A stretch of DNA of 64,000 nt from Echinometra lucunter. Taxonomy: Eukaryota; Echinodermata; Echinoidea; Camarodonta; Echinometridae. The stretch spans positions 1,797,707 through 1,861,706 of the forward strand of contig CM057160.1 of assembly GCA_029962745.1 (NCBI GenBank). The letters run 5' to 3'. The notes under the pieces are model-generated. The model worked only from the letters and a program-made list of their open reading frames with translations. It ran no database searches and was not told the origin of the DNA. The first letter of the stretch is position 1, and each line of letters begins with the position of its first letter. The translations under genes were made by a program, and so were the position numbers. This document shows positions 36,172 through 49,699 of this stretch, piece by piece.

Positions 36172-36893
36172 AGGGAAGGAGAAATCAAAAGGAAGAGGGA
36201 GAGAGGGTGTGTGAGTGTGAGAGAGAGAGAACGAAAGAGGAAGAAAGAGAGAAAGAGAGGAGAGAGAGGGGAAGAGGGAGAGGGAGAGGGGAAGAGGGAG
36301 AGGGAGAGAGTGGGAGAGAGAAGGAGGGAGAAAGGCAGTTAGAAAGGAAAGTTTATTGTAAAATGTTGCACATTCATATTGAATACAAACGCAATTATTC
36401 AAAAATTATTTTAAATTTTCCGTTGTAAAGAATCATGTGAGGCTATATCATTAATTTTCAAGTCGCCGTATTTTACTTCTCAAAACCCTTCCTAAAAAAA
36501 TCTTAAAGTACTAACGGGAGACATGCTGCAAATGGATATACTGAAAAGTAATTAGATTAAGGCAGTATCTGATTAGTAAAATCTTGATAAAGAAACATAC
36601 TTTTTATAATAAAGAATGATGCACTATCCCCATGACATTTTTCGAACTACATGTACTTTTATGTTAATTATTATTGTCGACATAGTATTCAGGGGACTAT
36701 AGGCCTATATCATTTTTCCATTTACCTTCAAATAAAAATGCCATCGTGAAAAAAGAAGGTTGCCAGTACAACAGCAGTAGCTCTACTTAATCTGTTCATT
36801 TTCTGATTTCATAAAGCATGCAAATCATGTTTTTTTAAAACACTGCAGCTACCTGAAAACATAAAAGAAAACTGTGTATATGTATATATATAT

Positions 36894-36975
36894 ATTGAAA
36901 GAAATTTGACAAATGCATTGAGGGAACATTGAGGGAGCTACGCAATTATTATTATCCCATTTTCATTTCTTTCAG
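36894..36975. mobile_element. 82-bp fold-back insertion in a TA repeat, one allele only
   Basis: Termini ATTGAAAGAAAT and ATTTCTTTCAG are inverted copies. The insert sits within a (TA)n run that is uninterrupted in the other allele (about 25443-25457). Tiny, non-coding and probably flanked by TA, as expected for a Tc1/mariner-type MITE, although the TA repeat hides the true target duplication. Confidence 0.6.
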
Positions 36976-37163
36976 TATATATATATATATATAAAATCAC
37001 ATAGCTCTTTGTACAAATACGTTGAGTTCTGATCAAAGAAAGAAAGAAAAGAAATGGGCAAATAGAGAGAAAAAAGTGGTACAAAGTTAGGAAACAACGA
37101 CCATTTTATCTCTTTCCCACAAAGTTCTAATCTGAAATCTGTAATCGTCTGCATTGAACACTG

Positions 37164-37484
37164 CACGCTATAGTGTCTGGAGCTTGTCTCGTTTGCCGCC
37201 GTGAAAGCTCTAGGTTAGCAGCCGAATCGCGGCAAGCGGCGCTTGTTTAAAAATGTATCTTTGCCAGCGATCTTACATGGCTGGGTAGACTACTGGCGCG
37301 GCCATCCGTCCGCCCCGAAGCTCCGGGGACAGATACTCCCAAGGGAAGCCTGGGTTGGGAGATGACATTATAGATAGGGAGTTTTGAGGTTGAAAGACAT
37401 AATTATTCCTTCTTTTTTACTGAAATTCTTTTAGGTGATTTGTGGTTTTGAAAAGAGGATTGTGATTTAGGAAGAAGAATTGCT
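37164..37484. other. Near-invariant GC-rich block C4 (contig 3 allele)
   Basis: Partner of 25642-25963 with the same CpG-rich core. Confidence 0.45.
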
Positions 37485-37699
37485 GGAAGGAAGGTGAATG
37501 TGTGATTCTGACATCTTTTTTAGTGTCTAAGACTTGCACTTTTTACTAAAGGCTGCGAAGAAAATTTGAATGGGTTGTGTTACCAAAGAACAAAAAAAAA
37601 TGCAAAATACAAAAAACACACACAAAAAAACCCATACAGAAACAAGAAAAAAAAAGAGATTAGAAGAACAAGGAAGAACAAGAAGATTGGATAGAGAGA

Positions 37700-37752
<53 letters not shown>

Positions 37753-38460
37753 GAGATTATAGTATGAAAAAAAGAAGAAAAATTGAGAAGAGGAGTAAAG
37801 GAGACAACAGACTCCGTTGCTGACCAGGAGTAAGAAATAACCCCAAAGCATCGAATGAATTATTTTTCGTTTATTGGAAGGGGGCTGGTTGTATGATTAG
37901 CAATAGATAAAACCCTTTTCTGTTAATTCATTAAAAATAAAAAACACAAAACAAAACAAAATAAAAAAAAAACCGAACCAAAAAAAAAAAAAAAGAAGAA
38001 AAAAACCCCCACCATGATTTAGTTAAGCAGTGTGGTCCCCTCTGCTCCCCTTTGTATCAGTAAGTATTAACTAAATTCATATTAGAATATTGTCCGATAT
38101 GTATTCTCATAATTCATGCAGATTTGTGTAATTTATGTTATGCAACTGCATGTTTTAGTGTAAAATATCAAACCGATTAATTTCCAAATATCTGAATATC
38201 TTTCAAGGTCATAATGCCCAGAATTTAAATGGATTTTATTTTTAATAATGAAGGAAATATATCACTAGGCTCAGTTATGGATCAGCTTATTTTCTTTTTA
38301 ATTTTAGCGAAAGGGTGGAGGGAAAAAACAGTAGTTACATTTTCTCTTTATTCTTTGTTGAGGGAGTGCTGGATGTCGTATTAGTAAGAATTACATCAGG
38401 GCAAGGATTAGGGTGGACATTTTATTTATCCGTGTTCGGGGGGGGGGGGGGGGAGGGGGG

Positions 38461-38774
38461 AGCATCTCGTAATCTTCGCTCAACAATCGACACATTTGAA
38501 CCTATCATTCCCAAATCTAGACTTCCAGCAGCTGAGAAACGTGTTGCAGTTGCCACAACAAAGACTTGGAACCACATCACACTTTCCATAAGAGAAATTA
38601 CCTGTCTTACAAATACAAAAGATCCCTCAAACTTACGCTTTCCCCAGTTTTCTATTTATGATCATTTTTTTTTTAATGTGAATTTTCTGTTTCCCTTTTT
38701 ATCGCATATGTGTATTTGTAAGCGCCCTTGTACTTATTTTTTAGGCTCTAAATGTTAATTTAATTTTTTTTGTT
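38461..38774 (+). mobile_element. Allelic LINE 3' end, frameshifted
   Basis: Same insertion as 26912-27290. It keeps TKTWNHITLSIREI (closer to the family consensus W-N) but has lost single bases before the FKxxLKT block, so the end of the frame is scrambled. That fits neutral decay. Confidence 0.7.
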
Positions 38775-38791
38775 AATATTATTATCATTAC

Positions 38792-38842
<51 letters not shown>

Positions 38843-38898
38843 CATTATTATAGTTGTAGTAGTAGTAGTAGCAGCAGCAGTAGTAGTAGTAGAAGAAG

Positions 38899-38979
<81 letters not shown>

Positions 38980-38988
38980 AAGTATAAG
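38775..38988. repeat. (TTA)n-(TAG)n-(AAG)n array, short allele
   Basis: Same locus as 27230-27828, with a longer TTA part and a compact AAG block. Confidence 0.92.
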
Positions 38989-39477
38989 CAAACTTTATTG
39001 AATAACTTGTTTAGCACAAGGCTAATCTGCCGCAAGGTCCATTGCTCAAATAAGAAACAACAGGTTATCACATACATGAATGAAAACAAACTAAAGAACT
39101 TAATAATTGATTGAATGTACGAGCGTTTCAAATTCTCTTTCACATTCCTCCTAGGGTGTATTTATTTACTGATTCATTTTTTAATTTTTTGCCTTATTTT
39201 CCAGGTCTTATATAAAAGAAGTGAGAAAAACTAAAATGACGTATTCATTCAGGAAAACTCAAAATCATGAAACAGAAAAAAAGGTATAAAATTCATTGAG
39301 ATGATTTCATTTTGGTAACATATATGACGACTAATTCCATTATTTGATTGAGGAAACATAAAATCATAGCAATGGTAACTAAATTACATATGAATTGGCT
39401 TGAATAAAAGTTAGATCATTGTTATTACATTACTGCTATTCTTAAGCTAGGTATACTACTTATAATAAAAAATAGTA

Positions 39478-39518
<41 letters not shown>

Positions 39519-41039
39519 AATGATAATAATAGTAATAATGATTATACATATATTATATATATATGCCTGTTATTATTACCATTGCTGTTATTATTATCAT
39601 TATTATTGTTGTTATTATAATTATTATTATTATATTATTATCATTATTATTATTAACTCTCAACCCTCAATAAATTCCTATTCCAAGTTTTTTTTTCCTT
39701 TATAAATGTCATGATTCGTCCTCCTGTAACCTCCAGTCTTTCTTCATCACATTATACACTGTAATGTTATCTTTTCATCATTTATGTCAAATCTCAGTTG
39801 CAATACCTTACACTATATTGCTAGCTGTTCATGATCATCACATCATTATTGTTCCTTTTTGTCACCTCTTTCGTCGTGTGATAACACGTGGAATCATTGA
39901 TTGTAGGAGCAGAGTTGGTCACTATGCAAACAATCAAACTGTATATTACTGAATCCATTTACATATATCATCAACTATGACGAGATAAGAAGACTCTATC
40001 AAGAGATCGCATCTTACTCGGTTTGTATCCACAGCGGAGATGGACTCACCATCCATTCTCCCCTTTCTCTCCTTTCTCTTTCTTCCCTATACGTTCTCTG
40101 TATTTCTTGTTCTCTTTTCTCTCTCCCTCGCTCTCATTTCTCCCTTCTCTCTCTCCTTCTCCCTTCCTCCTTTCTCCTCCCTTCTCCCTCTTGTTCTCTT
40201 CCTCCTTCTCTCTTTTTAACCATCTCTCTCCCTCTCTCTCTCCCTTTTTCCATTCTGTTCCCCTCTCTCTTGTTATCTATCTCCTTTCCCCTCTCTATTT
40301 TTTTCTCTCTCGCTCTCTATCCACCTTGCCCTTCTTGCGATTTGGTATTAATATGATAAGTGAATTTTCGCCTCTCCCTTAATTTATTCATATTTTACCA
40401 GTATTTTACAGTTAGGTTTCTGAATTTCAGCTTTCTTGATTATGACCATTTCCTTCCTTCCCTATATTCTCACCTCCCCCTCTTTTTTACAAGCATAAAA
40501 ATACAGGCCCTCCCTCTTTCAGTCAAAACAAAGGAGTCCTATAGTAACTCCTTAGTCAAACTATTCTGACCAATGTTTCTTTCTTTCTTTCTTTCTTCCT
40601 TCCTTCCTTAAAATATTTGCTATTTTCAATCATTTTCATTCAATCTATTTTATATTTTTAATTGTGATCATATATACCCGTATCTTCCTTCTTCCTTTGC
40701 TTTCACTCTTACCAGCAATCCGATCAATTTATCTATCTCTTTTCTCCTTCTTTTCTTTCTTTCATTTCATTTCATTTATTTTTTCCATTTTCTTTCTTGT
40801 CTTTCTCTCGTATGATATACCTTAAATCTCCAATGGCATAGGTGAGTTATAGTCATAGAGAAATGACATGATTCTCCTGCACTGAGTTTATAAACTAAAT
40901 TAAACTTACTTTAAAGAAAGGAAATCTGGTGGGGAAAGCAGTGGGAAGGTGGGAAGTTAAAGCCATACAACGAGTGTTAATCCGTCACCTATACAGTAAA
41001 CTCTGTAAGTCAGTAACCAGATCACTGTGAAGCAAATCT

Positions 41040-41638
41040 TGCTCTTTGCTTTCTCACTGGTTCAGGTATCACTTTAAATCACATATTATTCCAGGATCAT
41101 GCTCGGCTGTCATGTGAAACACAAACATTATTGATTAGGGGCTCTCCTTTCCCCTACCGAAAAATAAAATCAGGTGAAAATCAAGCCCAAATTTGGGCCC
41201 ATCCTATCTCTCTCGTTTGGCGCGGCATCACACGTTTCTATGTAAACCTATACCACGCCGCGCAGCCGATTTCTTCTTTTGGGGAGCGCTTGATTCGCAA
41301 AACTGATGGATCAAATTTGGCATTTATTGAATAAACACGAAGTCGTAATCCTATCAAATAGTCGGGCAATTGCGCTTAGATTAATAGGGGAGGCTTAAAC
41401 ATCAAGAAGTTAGATCATGGGGAAAGATGCATGAGAAAGAAAAAAAAAAGGCGCGAAAAAAGACGATCGATGGAGAGGTTGAAGATGGACAATTTATGCC
41501 GTCTGCAGACGTTCGTGTTTTAGATGAAAATATCGTGAAACGACCATACACTCACCAGGAAATGAATATCCGTGTTTATTCATGAATTGCTATCGCTATT
41601 TCCTGTACCGACCTTTGTGTGAGGATGTCAGAGATTTA

Positions 41639-41644
<6 letters not shown>
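41040..41644. other. Near-invariant block C5 (contig 3 allele)
   Basis: Partner of 29862-30468. It ends at a GA tract that varies in length. Confidence 0.5.
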
Positions 41645-41682
<38 letters not shown>

Positions 41683-41929
41683 AATAGGAAAGTAAAGATA
41701 GAGAAGAGGGATATACGAAAGAGAAGAGGGGGAGAGAATAAAGGCATAGGTGAAAGACTGCGTGAATGAGAGAAAAGTAGAGATTTTTAAAAGTAGAAAA
41801 ATATACAAATTTACGCTTTAGATTTTACCGAGATCCTTGAACTTTTGTAAGAATATGTAGGATTCGAAGAAAGAGAAAGAGAGTGAAGTATTGAAAAAGA
41901 AAGGGGAAAAGGAAGGGAAGGGGAAGGGG

Positions 41930-41967
<38 letters not shown>

Positions 41968-42010
41968 AGAAAGAGAGGGAGCGTGAAAGAGGGGGGGGGG
42001 GGGGGGGGGT

Positions 42011-42284
42011 TAGTCTTTGGAACTCAGCTCCCAACTCGAAAAGTCCGCTGCTAAATCTCATAAAACGATGTCGGCTTAGAGTGCCGAGTCCTGCGTAATC
42101 CGTTTAAACTCGTTATGGTCTATTAGATATAGGCATGGGGATGAATTTAATCGTGCGAGGTCGACTTCCTAATGATTGTCGGGTCGCGAATACGACAGGC
42201 ATCGAGATGTGACCAGTCTTTAATGAAGACGAAAGGAATGAAAAATCAGGAAAAAAACAGTCATCCGTGAGTAATATGACGAAC
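42011..42284. other. Near-invariant block C6 (contig 3 allele)
   Basis: Partner of 30843-31116. Confidence 0.45.
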
Positions 42285-42830
42285 TAAGACCAAAACAAAA
42301 AAAATAAAAGACCAAGATTCTTTTTCCCCGCGCTCCCCCTTTTTTTTGTGAGGGGGGGGGGGTAGTTTGACACGAGGCTCGAATGAGTGTAACTCAGGAC
42401 GCTTTCTTCGACAAGGCTTCTATCATGTCTATTGATTCGCTGTATAAGATCTAACTTTGATATGCTCTATTTAAAACATGAATCATGTTCCTTTGTTTAT
42501 GACCAACACAGATTTTTTTTTTCCTTTGGGGGGGGGGTCGCACAAAAGTCCTCACCTTTACTCATGTGAAAGAAAAAAAAGAGAGAAAAATTGAGGGGAA
42601 CCCTTGAGTAGTGGAAAACTATAGGGTCACCCTAAATGTGCAGTCATCCCTAAGTGAGAGTTCATATGGGAAAGACTTAGCTACTCTCATCCCCATTGAC
42701 ATGGGCCACCTGGTTCCCGTAGCCAATGTGTTAAAATAAACTGAAACCTTTAGAGAAACAAAAAAATCATCATGTTGTGATCATTACCAGAGCCCGACAT
42801 GATCTCTGATACATTAAATTATCTTCAATT

Positions 42831-42876
<46 letters not shown>

Positions 42877-43603
42877 GGAGGAAATGTAATAGAAGATAAT
42901 TACTATCTATGGCATAAAAATTGATGGTAGGAAGATATGGGATTGGCCCTATTAATAATCAAATTGACTAAAAGTGGGATAAAAGGAAAGAAGGGGAAGT
43001 AAAGTAATCATTAAAATCATTAATCATTAAAATAAGAACCCTTTCTCAGTATTTTTGTTTGCTGGTATTTCACTTATTTCGCGCCCCCATTCTGTTAAAA
43101 AAAACTTCACTGAGAAATACCCAGCTGTATACCGGGAAGTTATTTCAGGAACCCTTATTGATTTCCTTTTTTACTGTAATCTTTTCTGTTGAATATGATG
43201 AAGAATTTATAGCAACTTCTTGTAATATTCTTAAACGAATGATGATCATGATGATGTGTTACATTCTATTCACACTACCTAAAGTCATCGTATGGCTACA
43301 CGAGCATTGTACAGCTATACGTTAAGTAAGTTTCCATAGTATTAGTATGAACATCGTAAAGAAACATTGTATAACGAAGAGTCGTATAACTTGATGAAAC
43401 GCATGCTTGACAGCTTGGGCATAGTTTTGAATGAAAATTCGAAATCAAAGCATCCGCCGGTATTCAAAACATGGTATCATACGAGAATCGTATGACTAGG
43501 CGGAGTTTGACACTCAAATCAAAATTAGGCCTATTTCTGTATACTACTTTTCGTTAATTTGGTACGCATGCTTTGTGTCTGTATATTCCGCTGGTCATGA
43601 TCC

Positions 43604-43892
43604 TTTAAAGCAACAGTGAACTGACCCTTATTATGATGTATTTACAACAGCGCCATCTTATAGCTACTCAAAACCAGAAACTCTTAGAAACATCATATCC
43701 TTTGTGGCTTCTCGTGAATTTCCTTAGTATGAATACAAATACATTTTAACGGATGTTACTCAAAAAATTAAGCTCTCATTGATCAGAATAGAGCATGCTG
43801 GGAGCAAAAAGGGGACAAAATCAGTAGTTTAGGACTGAGAGGGCGCTATTTCAAAATCCCATACAAGGCTGCCAGTTCGCTCTGGCTTTAAA
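43604..43892. mobile_element. Allelic copy of the TTTAAAGC inverted-repeat element
   Basis: Same element as 32830-33118 on the contig 3 haplotype with a few substitutions. Confidence 0.5.
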
Positions 43893-45612
43893 CGACGTTT
43901 CGAGTCTCGTATAACTTTCCAACAGTCTGAACCGGCTGTTAGTCATTTTTTGTAACACAGTAGAATGACGTCATCTCAAGTAGAGAAAGAAGAAAAATTC
44001 GACTCTGCATTTTCATTTTCTTCACTTTGGTCTTCATTTTATGATTTTATGCTCTCTTCGATGTTCTATTCCAAACTATGTATTTCAGGTATTGCTTATT
44101 TTTCATGGAAATGTCCATATGAAATATGAACTTTGAACATCGAACTTTGAACTTTTACACCTCTCTCACCTGTTAATGCGACCGTGACGTTTTGAAGAAG
44201 AGTTACCCCAATATCGACGCTGTTATGATAGTAAACCCCCCAAAACAAACAAACAAACAAACAAACAAACAAACAAAAAAGGGCAGAGAGTATTCTCATG
44301 GGTTTAATTAATCAGATTTGTATCACATCCCACACCACTTCATTTTCTCTCACTTGAATGTTTTATACTCTCTCAAACATTCATGCGGTTTCTCACTGAA
44401 CATTACCAGGTAGTTAAATTTTCTTCTTTTTTTTTGCGAGAAAAGGTAGTATAAAGTAACTGTATTTTATTCAACGTTGCCACTTAAGATATGATACATT
44501 AACATGCACAAACTGCTTCTCGATTTCTCTAATTGTGTTGTTTTGAATGCATTCTTGTACGCATTTTAGCATTTATTCATATCAAATTGTAAAATTCCTC
44601 CAAAGGTCGAGTTATTTTTTGTTTTACTTTTCGTTTTATTGAAAACACAGTTTGTGTCGTCCGATGTGAAAAATTGCGCCATACGCAAAAGGAGCTTGCA
44701 TGGGTAAGGATCGATCTCTTGAGCGTGTAGTATCCTTCTCTCTCGAAGTTTTAATCTCCATAAACCCGTCACAGCTACTCAACAAAATTCCATTAAGTCA
44801 CCCCTGAGTTTTTTCCTCCATTTACACCCCCCCCCCCCCATCCAATTTCTGCTTCACTCTCTCATCTCGCCTCGTCATGATATCATAGAAGTTCGGTCAC
44901 TTCTCAACCTACATGGAAATGGATACTTCTCTCAAAGTGTCACAAATTCCGCTTAGGTTTGACTAATGCTTTTTGTCACATTTTGCACGATCATTGCGGG
45001 ATGATTATTCATAAGCTGGGGGTCATAGAGGGCGTATAGCATGTGTCATCGGCCAATCTCAATAGGATGCACTTGTCTTAAGATGGTATTTTTACCCCTT
45101 GGTACTGATCTCATTCGTGGTTTTTGGTGACGTGTCAGCACCCTGCCATTACTTCTTCACTTCACATTGGTAAAGGTGTCATCACGTACTTATCTTAGCT
45201 GTCACATGTCTGCCAGTTAACGCTGATGTTAGCTTTAAGGCATATAACTAGCAGAGTAGCGGGGGGGGGGGGCATTGGACTGGTAGTAGTGTAATACTGA
45301 TTCTGAAGAGTTTTGTCAATGAATTGAAATTTTGTATACTTAAGAAATGCACCAATTGTTAATTTGAGCCCCTTTATCATTTTTATCATTTCTTTCTTAT
45401 TGTATTGATTCAAATTAATCATTTTAATATTTCTGTTCATTTTTACTGGATATCATACTTTCACTGTGCTGTGATATATCCGATGACTTTCATGAGGATA
45501 ACTAATGATTTCTGTTGTCTTATCCCTTTTCCACCACAGAAATACTGGATATGAGTTTTTATATCAGGTTTACTCGATAATAGGATCTTAAGAGCAATGA
45601 AACTGTGTTTAA

Positions 45613-46004
45613 ATTGTGCAGCATGTAGGAATAAGAGGAGATAGTATGCCTGCTTATGAAAGAGTATGACTACCTTAACCATGTTAACATTAAATTAATT
45701 CTTAAGATGGCATCGGATGTGTACGGAAGGTAGTAGGTTACAAGCTGATCATAATTATGAGAGCATATAAACGGATTGACAAAAAGAAAGAAAAGAGAAG
45801 AGAAGAGAGAGAGAGAGAGAGAGAGATAAAGAGGTAGAGGAGGAGAGAATAGGGGATAAAATGAATGAAAGAAATGAATAAAGAGAGAGAGAGAGAGAGA
45901 GAGAGAGAATTACAAAGACGATTATAGACGAAAATTATAGAAACACACATAAAAATAGAAAACTGGTAAAGAAAGAGAGAGAGAGAGACAAACAGATACA
46001 GGGA

Positions 46005-46041
<37 letters not shown>

Positions 46042-46994
46042 GGGGGGGGGAGGGAAGGGAGGAGGGAGGGAGAGAGAGACAGAGAGAGATGTGAGGGGGT
46101 TAACATGTGTGAAATTATAAGTCCTATCAGACACAGAAAGGAAAACATAACAAGAAAAGACGTTCCTTCTTCAGGTACCCCTTGGGCGCCATTACATGAA
46201 AATGGAGGGAAAATTGTGTAAAAATGCGCATTTATTTAGGATGCCAAACCCCTCTCTGTCTCTTTCATTTCATCAAAATCCATAGCCCAAGTCTTCCATC
46301 CATCGTGATCTAGCTTTACCTCTCTGGCTCGTGAAGTTGATTTATTTTAAAGAGAAGCGTAAGTTCTAGGAAAGGTCTTAGAAAATAGTGTGCCAGCTTT
46401 CTCATTCTTCTTATGTGAGTTGGGAAGAATACTACAGTAGAAAGATTCCCATACAAGAGATTGCTTTTCAAACAGTCAAATTACCTTATGCCAAAATAAG
46501 ACGAGGAAAGCTGAAGGGATCTGGCCAAACGTTCATGTCGAATTGTGTGTAGTCCCATGTGCTGCTGTCTGTGTGAGGTGGATGTGCTTCTTGGACATGT
46601 TGGAGAAAGAGAGTTAAATATTCATGAATTAAAAAAAAAATACTTATAAGTTTTGATTTGAGATGTCCAGTCATGCCTACATGTCCAAATTCTGTACTCA
46701 ACCAGGCATACAAACCAGAGTGATCTTGCTTCATATAGACCTTGCAAAACATTGATTTTTTTTTTCGAACATCCTGCTGTGTTTAGACTGTTTCACTTCA
46801 CTTCTAATCAATTGGCGTTAACTTTAATTCAATTAGACCCCTTATAGCTTGGACATTCACTGGACAAAGCAGTAGTAGTCTCTTATTTGGAAAGAAAGAA
46901 GAAAATAAATTCGAAATTTCCTGGGATATGGTTTGAAAACTTACATTAACTAGTACTGAAATAGATGAAAAATAATGAGAGAGGAATAATACTG
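45613..46994. other. Single-copy DNA with GA-rich tract, no supported gene
   Basis: Beyond the allelic overlap. About 45797-46093 is GA-rich. An 88-codon minus frame at 46486-46752 has mixed composition and is followed by a donor-like ATAAGGTAATT, but it includes a T-run-derived Phe stretch and matches nothing I know. I do not call it a gene. Confidence 0.5.
45797..46093. repeat. GA-rich low-complexity tract
   Basis: Several GA runs separated by short unique words, with a G run near 46040. Minus-strand Ser/Leu frames are artefacts. Confidence 0.85.
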
Positions 46995-47410
46995 CAGGTA
47001 AGGAATACAATTTTGCTTGCAGTTAAAGAGGGAGTGTTGAATATTTAAAGTGAACCAATGACCTAAAGACATTTTGCTCTGCATGTTGGATTCGATGTTA
47101 CCTTACTGTTATCAAAATATGAGCTGCAAATATTTATACATAAGAAGACTATGCAAGTTGAAATAGTATAGCTGACGTATGCGCACGCGGGACGAAAAAT
47201 AACAGGTAAGGAAGGCAATTTTGCTTGCAGTTAAATTGCTGCAAGTGTTGAATATTTAAAGTGATCCAATTACCTAAAGACATTTTGCTCCGTATGTTTG
47301 GGATTTGATGTTACCACACTGCAATCAGAATATGAGCTGCAAATATTTATTTCTATAAAAAGACTATGCAAGTTAAAATATACTCTCAATTAACTTAAAA
47401 GAGAATAGTG
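46995..47410 (+). repeat. 208-bp diverged tandem duplication
   Basis: CAGGTAAGGAA at 46995 recurs at 47203, and the words TTTTGCTTGCAGTTAAA, TGTTGAATATTTAAAGTGA, CCTAAAGACATTTTGCTC and ATGAGCTGCAAATATTTAT follow in the same order in both units. An ACGTATGCGCACGC-like word closes unit 1 and ACGTACGCGCATGC appears after unit 2. Non-coding. Confidence 0.8.
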
Positions 47411-47605
47411 AGTATATATAGACATTTCAACGTACGCGCATGCAAGGCATGAGAATTAGGGCGTTTACGGAACTGAGCAGCCATTTGAATCCGTAAACTC
47501 CCTATGTTATCCTTTATTATCTTCAAACTCATTAACCGTTAACCCCTAGAATGCCGGGTAAAGTTTTTTTTGTGGTTATTTCATGCGTACTGGCTGTAAA
47601 CAAAA

Positions 47606-47801
47606 TGGGCAATTCCATGGTTACTCACGTTACCTTTGGAGAGATATATTGAGTTACCTCCTAATCTCCTGTTCTCTGACTACAGGTGTTTAAAGGTAAA
47701 TGAGTTTTATTCACAACACTGCACATACTAGAGTAGTATCAAAAATTTAGAAGTTGGTTACTCACGTAACACTATTTTCGACAAACCTGTGGAATTGCCC
47801 A
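47606..47801. mobile_element. Inverted-repeat element with TGGGCAATTCCA termini
   Basis: The left end TGGGCAATTCCATGG and the inverted right end TGGGCAATTCCACAGG match over about 13 bp. Both ends also carry GGTTACTCACGT followed by (T)AAC or TAC within 50 bp. The 196-bp length without coding capacity fits a MITE. The superfamily is unassigned. Confidence 0.6.
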
Positions 47802-48092
47802 AATCAGTTTTTCAGGTGATTGGTACAATAGGGCCTATTAACGAGAAACCCATCCTGCCCTTACAGAGAAGAAGAAGAAGAAGAAGAAAAGAGAGAAAAA
47901 TAATAATAAATGGGACAAACCAGACAGGGATACTGAAAAAAAGATACACCTTTAAATAATGATAGACGAAATGTAGGAAACAAAAATGAAAGAATAAAAT
48001 TGTGGGGATAAAAAACCCTCAAGTGTAAAGATGGAGCCGAGATGGAAAGATGTGGGAGAAATGAGGAGGGAGAGAGATGGGAAAAAAAGAGA

Positions 48093-48136
48093 TAGGTGGG
48101 AGGGAGAGAGAGAACGAGAGAGAGAGAGAGATAGAG

Positions 48137-48185
<49 letters not shown>

Positions 48186-48197
48186 GAGAGAAGAGGA
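48093..48197. repeat. (GA)n microsatellite
   Basis: GA tract of about 100 bp with minor interruptions. Confidence 0.9.
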
Positions 48198-49695
48198 GAA
48201 AAAGGAGAGTGAGGAAGGAGAAACTGTTACCAGTGTATTTTAGCCACACTCTGTTAACTCAATCTTTTTCCCGATAGCGTTTGGCTTCGTCACTGACCCG
48301 AAAGAAACAGCATATTTTATCAAGGTGTGTTCTGTCTAAATCAGCGAAATAATTCAGTTATTCCATCGCCGTGCATTTAGGGGGTTTTCCAGCAAGGAAG
48401 CGAGAGAAAGAAAGCAAAAGATACAAAATGAAAACAAACAATTTAATTGGGCAAGGCAGAAAAGCCCGTAAGAAACCGTTTTGGCGTGATTTTTTTCTTT
48501 TCTCCTTTCTAGCAGACGCATTCTCCGTCCCCCTTTTTTTCTTTCCGCGGGCAATTTGTGCGTTCATGATGAAGCGAATACGCGATCGTGGTGTGCTGTC
48601 TATCTCTCTCTTTTTTCCCAAAGACCTTTCCTTTTCAAAAGTACTCTCCTCTCCAAGAAGGGTAAACGGGAGGGAAAATGGAAAAACAAAAACTCAGACT
48701 CCAATTAGGCAATTTCCCGCTCAAATTTACATTTTAACACATACTTTAGCATGTAAATTTTCGACGCTTTTGTTTGTCAGAGGCTCTACCCCTGGCGTAC
48801 TCCAAAATGTCAGAACAAAAATGTTTCTTTTTCTCTTTGATGTTGTTAACTTGACGTTACTGTCTTTCAAATTGATTTCTTCTATATTTTGTCGCTTAGT
48901 TCATCAATTGACTCCTCCTCTTTTCTTTTGTTCCAAGTCTAAATAACTACCTGTTTCGAATGGAAGTAGAGTTACCAATTAAATGGTGGTGGGGGAGGTG
49001 CTGGGGGGCTCGATTGAAGCAGAAAACAGATGGTTTCTTTACGAAGAAATTTGAGAAGAAGTCACTAGAATCGAAAAAAGGGGACCAAAATCTAATACTG
49101 AACTTAAATTTGATCAAAAGAACAACGTTTGAAATGTGACACTTGTCGTCTGATGTCTAAACAGCGGTAATTGCTTTCCAGAAGAAAGTTAAAAACGCGA
49201 AGGAGGAGGACGAAAGCGATCAAGTCGAAATAAGCATCCGATATCATCTTTCAAATTACATAAATTCACCGTTTTGTGGTAATTGTCGCTGTTACTTTAT
49301 GCCAATGCAAATTTGCCTGAATAATGTTGTTAGGGAGACCATAATTGATTAATACGCAATGGGCTGAAAGACAGGAGACTATAATTCGCTGATAACGCCT
49401 AAAAGTTATGATTTATAATGTTTACCTTTGAACAATAGCTATCCTCTTTTTTGGTCTCTCACTTTTCTAAGTTTCAAAGTGATTGACATAAAACAACACC
49501 AGCATTAACATTTAGACCGAGCTTTGTTTTTTTCCTATCATAGATGTTATCGTACAAAATATTTGTTTTGTAATTGACATAAAAAAGTATCTGACTGCAG
49601 AGAAATTTCGGGGTAAAAATATAACAGAAAATGATAAACTGAAAAAGAAGGCCGGTTAAAGTATCTTTAGCTTGATATCATTTTAATTATTCATT
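48198..49695. other. Unique AT-rich DNA with one 191-codon ORF, not supported
   Basis: The plus-strand frame 48371-48946 is the longest outside repeats. It is Lys/Arg-rich, then Phe/Leu/Ser-rich, with no recognisable domain, signal or splice framing. I regard it as chance. The rest shows nothing. Confidence 0.5.
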
Positions 49696-49699
49696 TTAA

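Larger units (their letters stand above)
35538..45612 (+). repeat. Allelic block B, copy 2 (contig 3)
   Basis: About 10.1 kb collinear with 24089-34846. It lacks the LINE and the TTAA MITE, has a short TAG array and carries a private 82-bp fold-back insertion. No additional exons are seen between the listed items. Confidence 0.93.

Noticed and set aside
47538..47560. TTAACCCCTAGAATGCCGGG, resembling a piggyBac terminus
   Set aside because: No matching inverted end or second TTAA was found within reach, so it may be chance or a solo remnant.
48371..48946. 191-codon plus ORF
   Set aside because: No domain, splice context or second allele for comparison; composition follows local base content.
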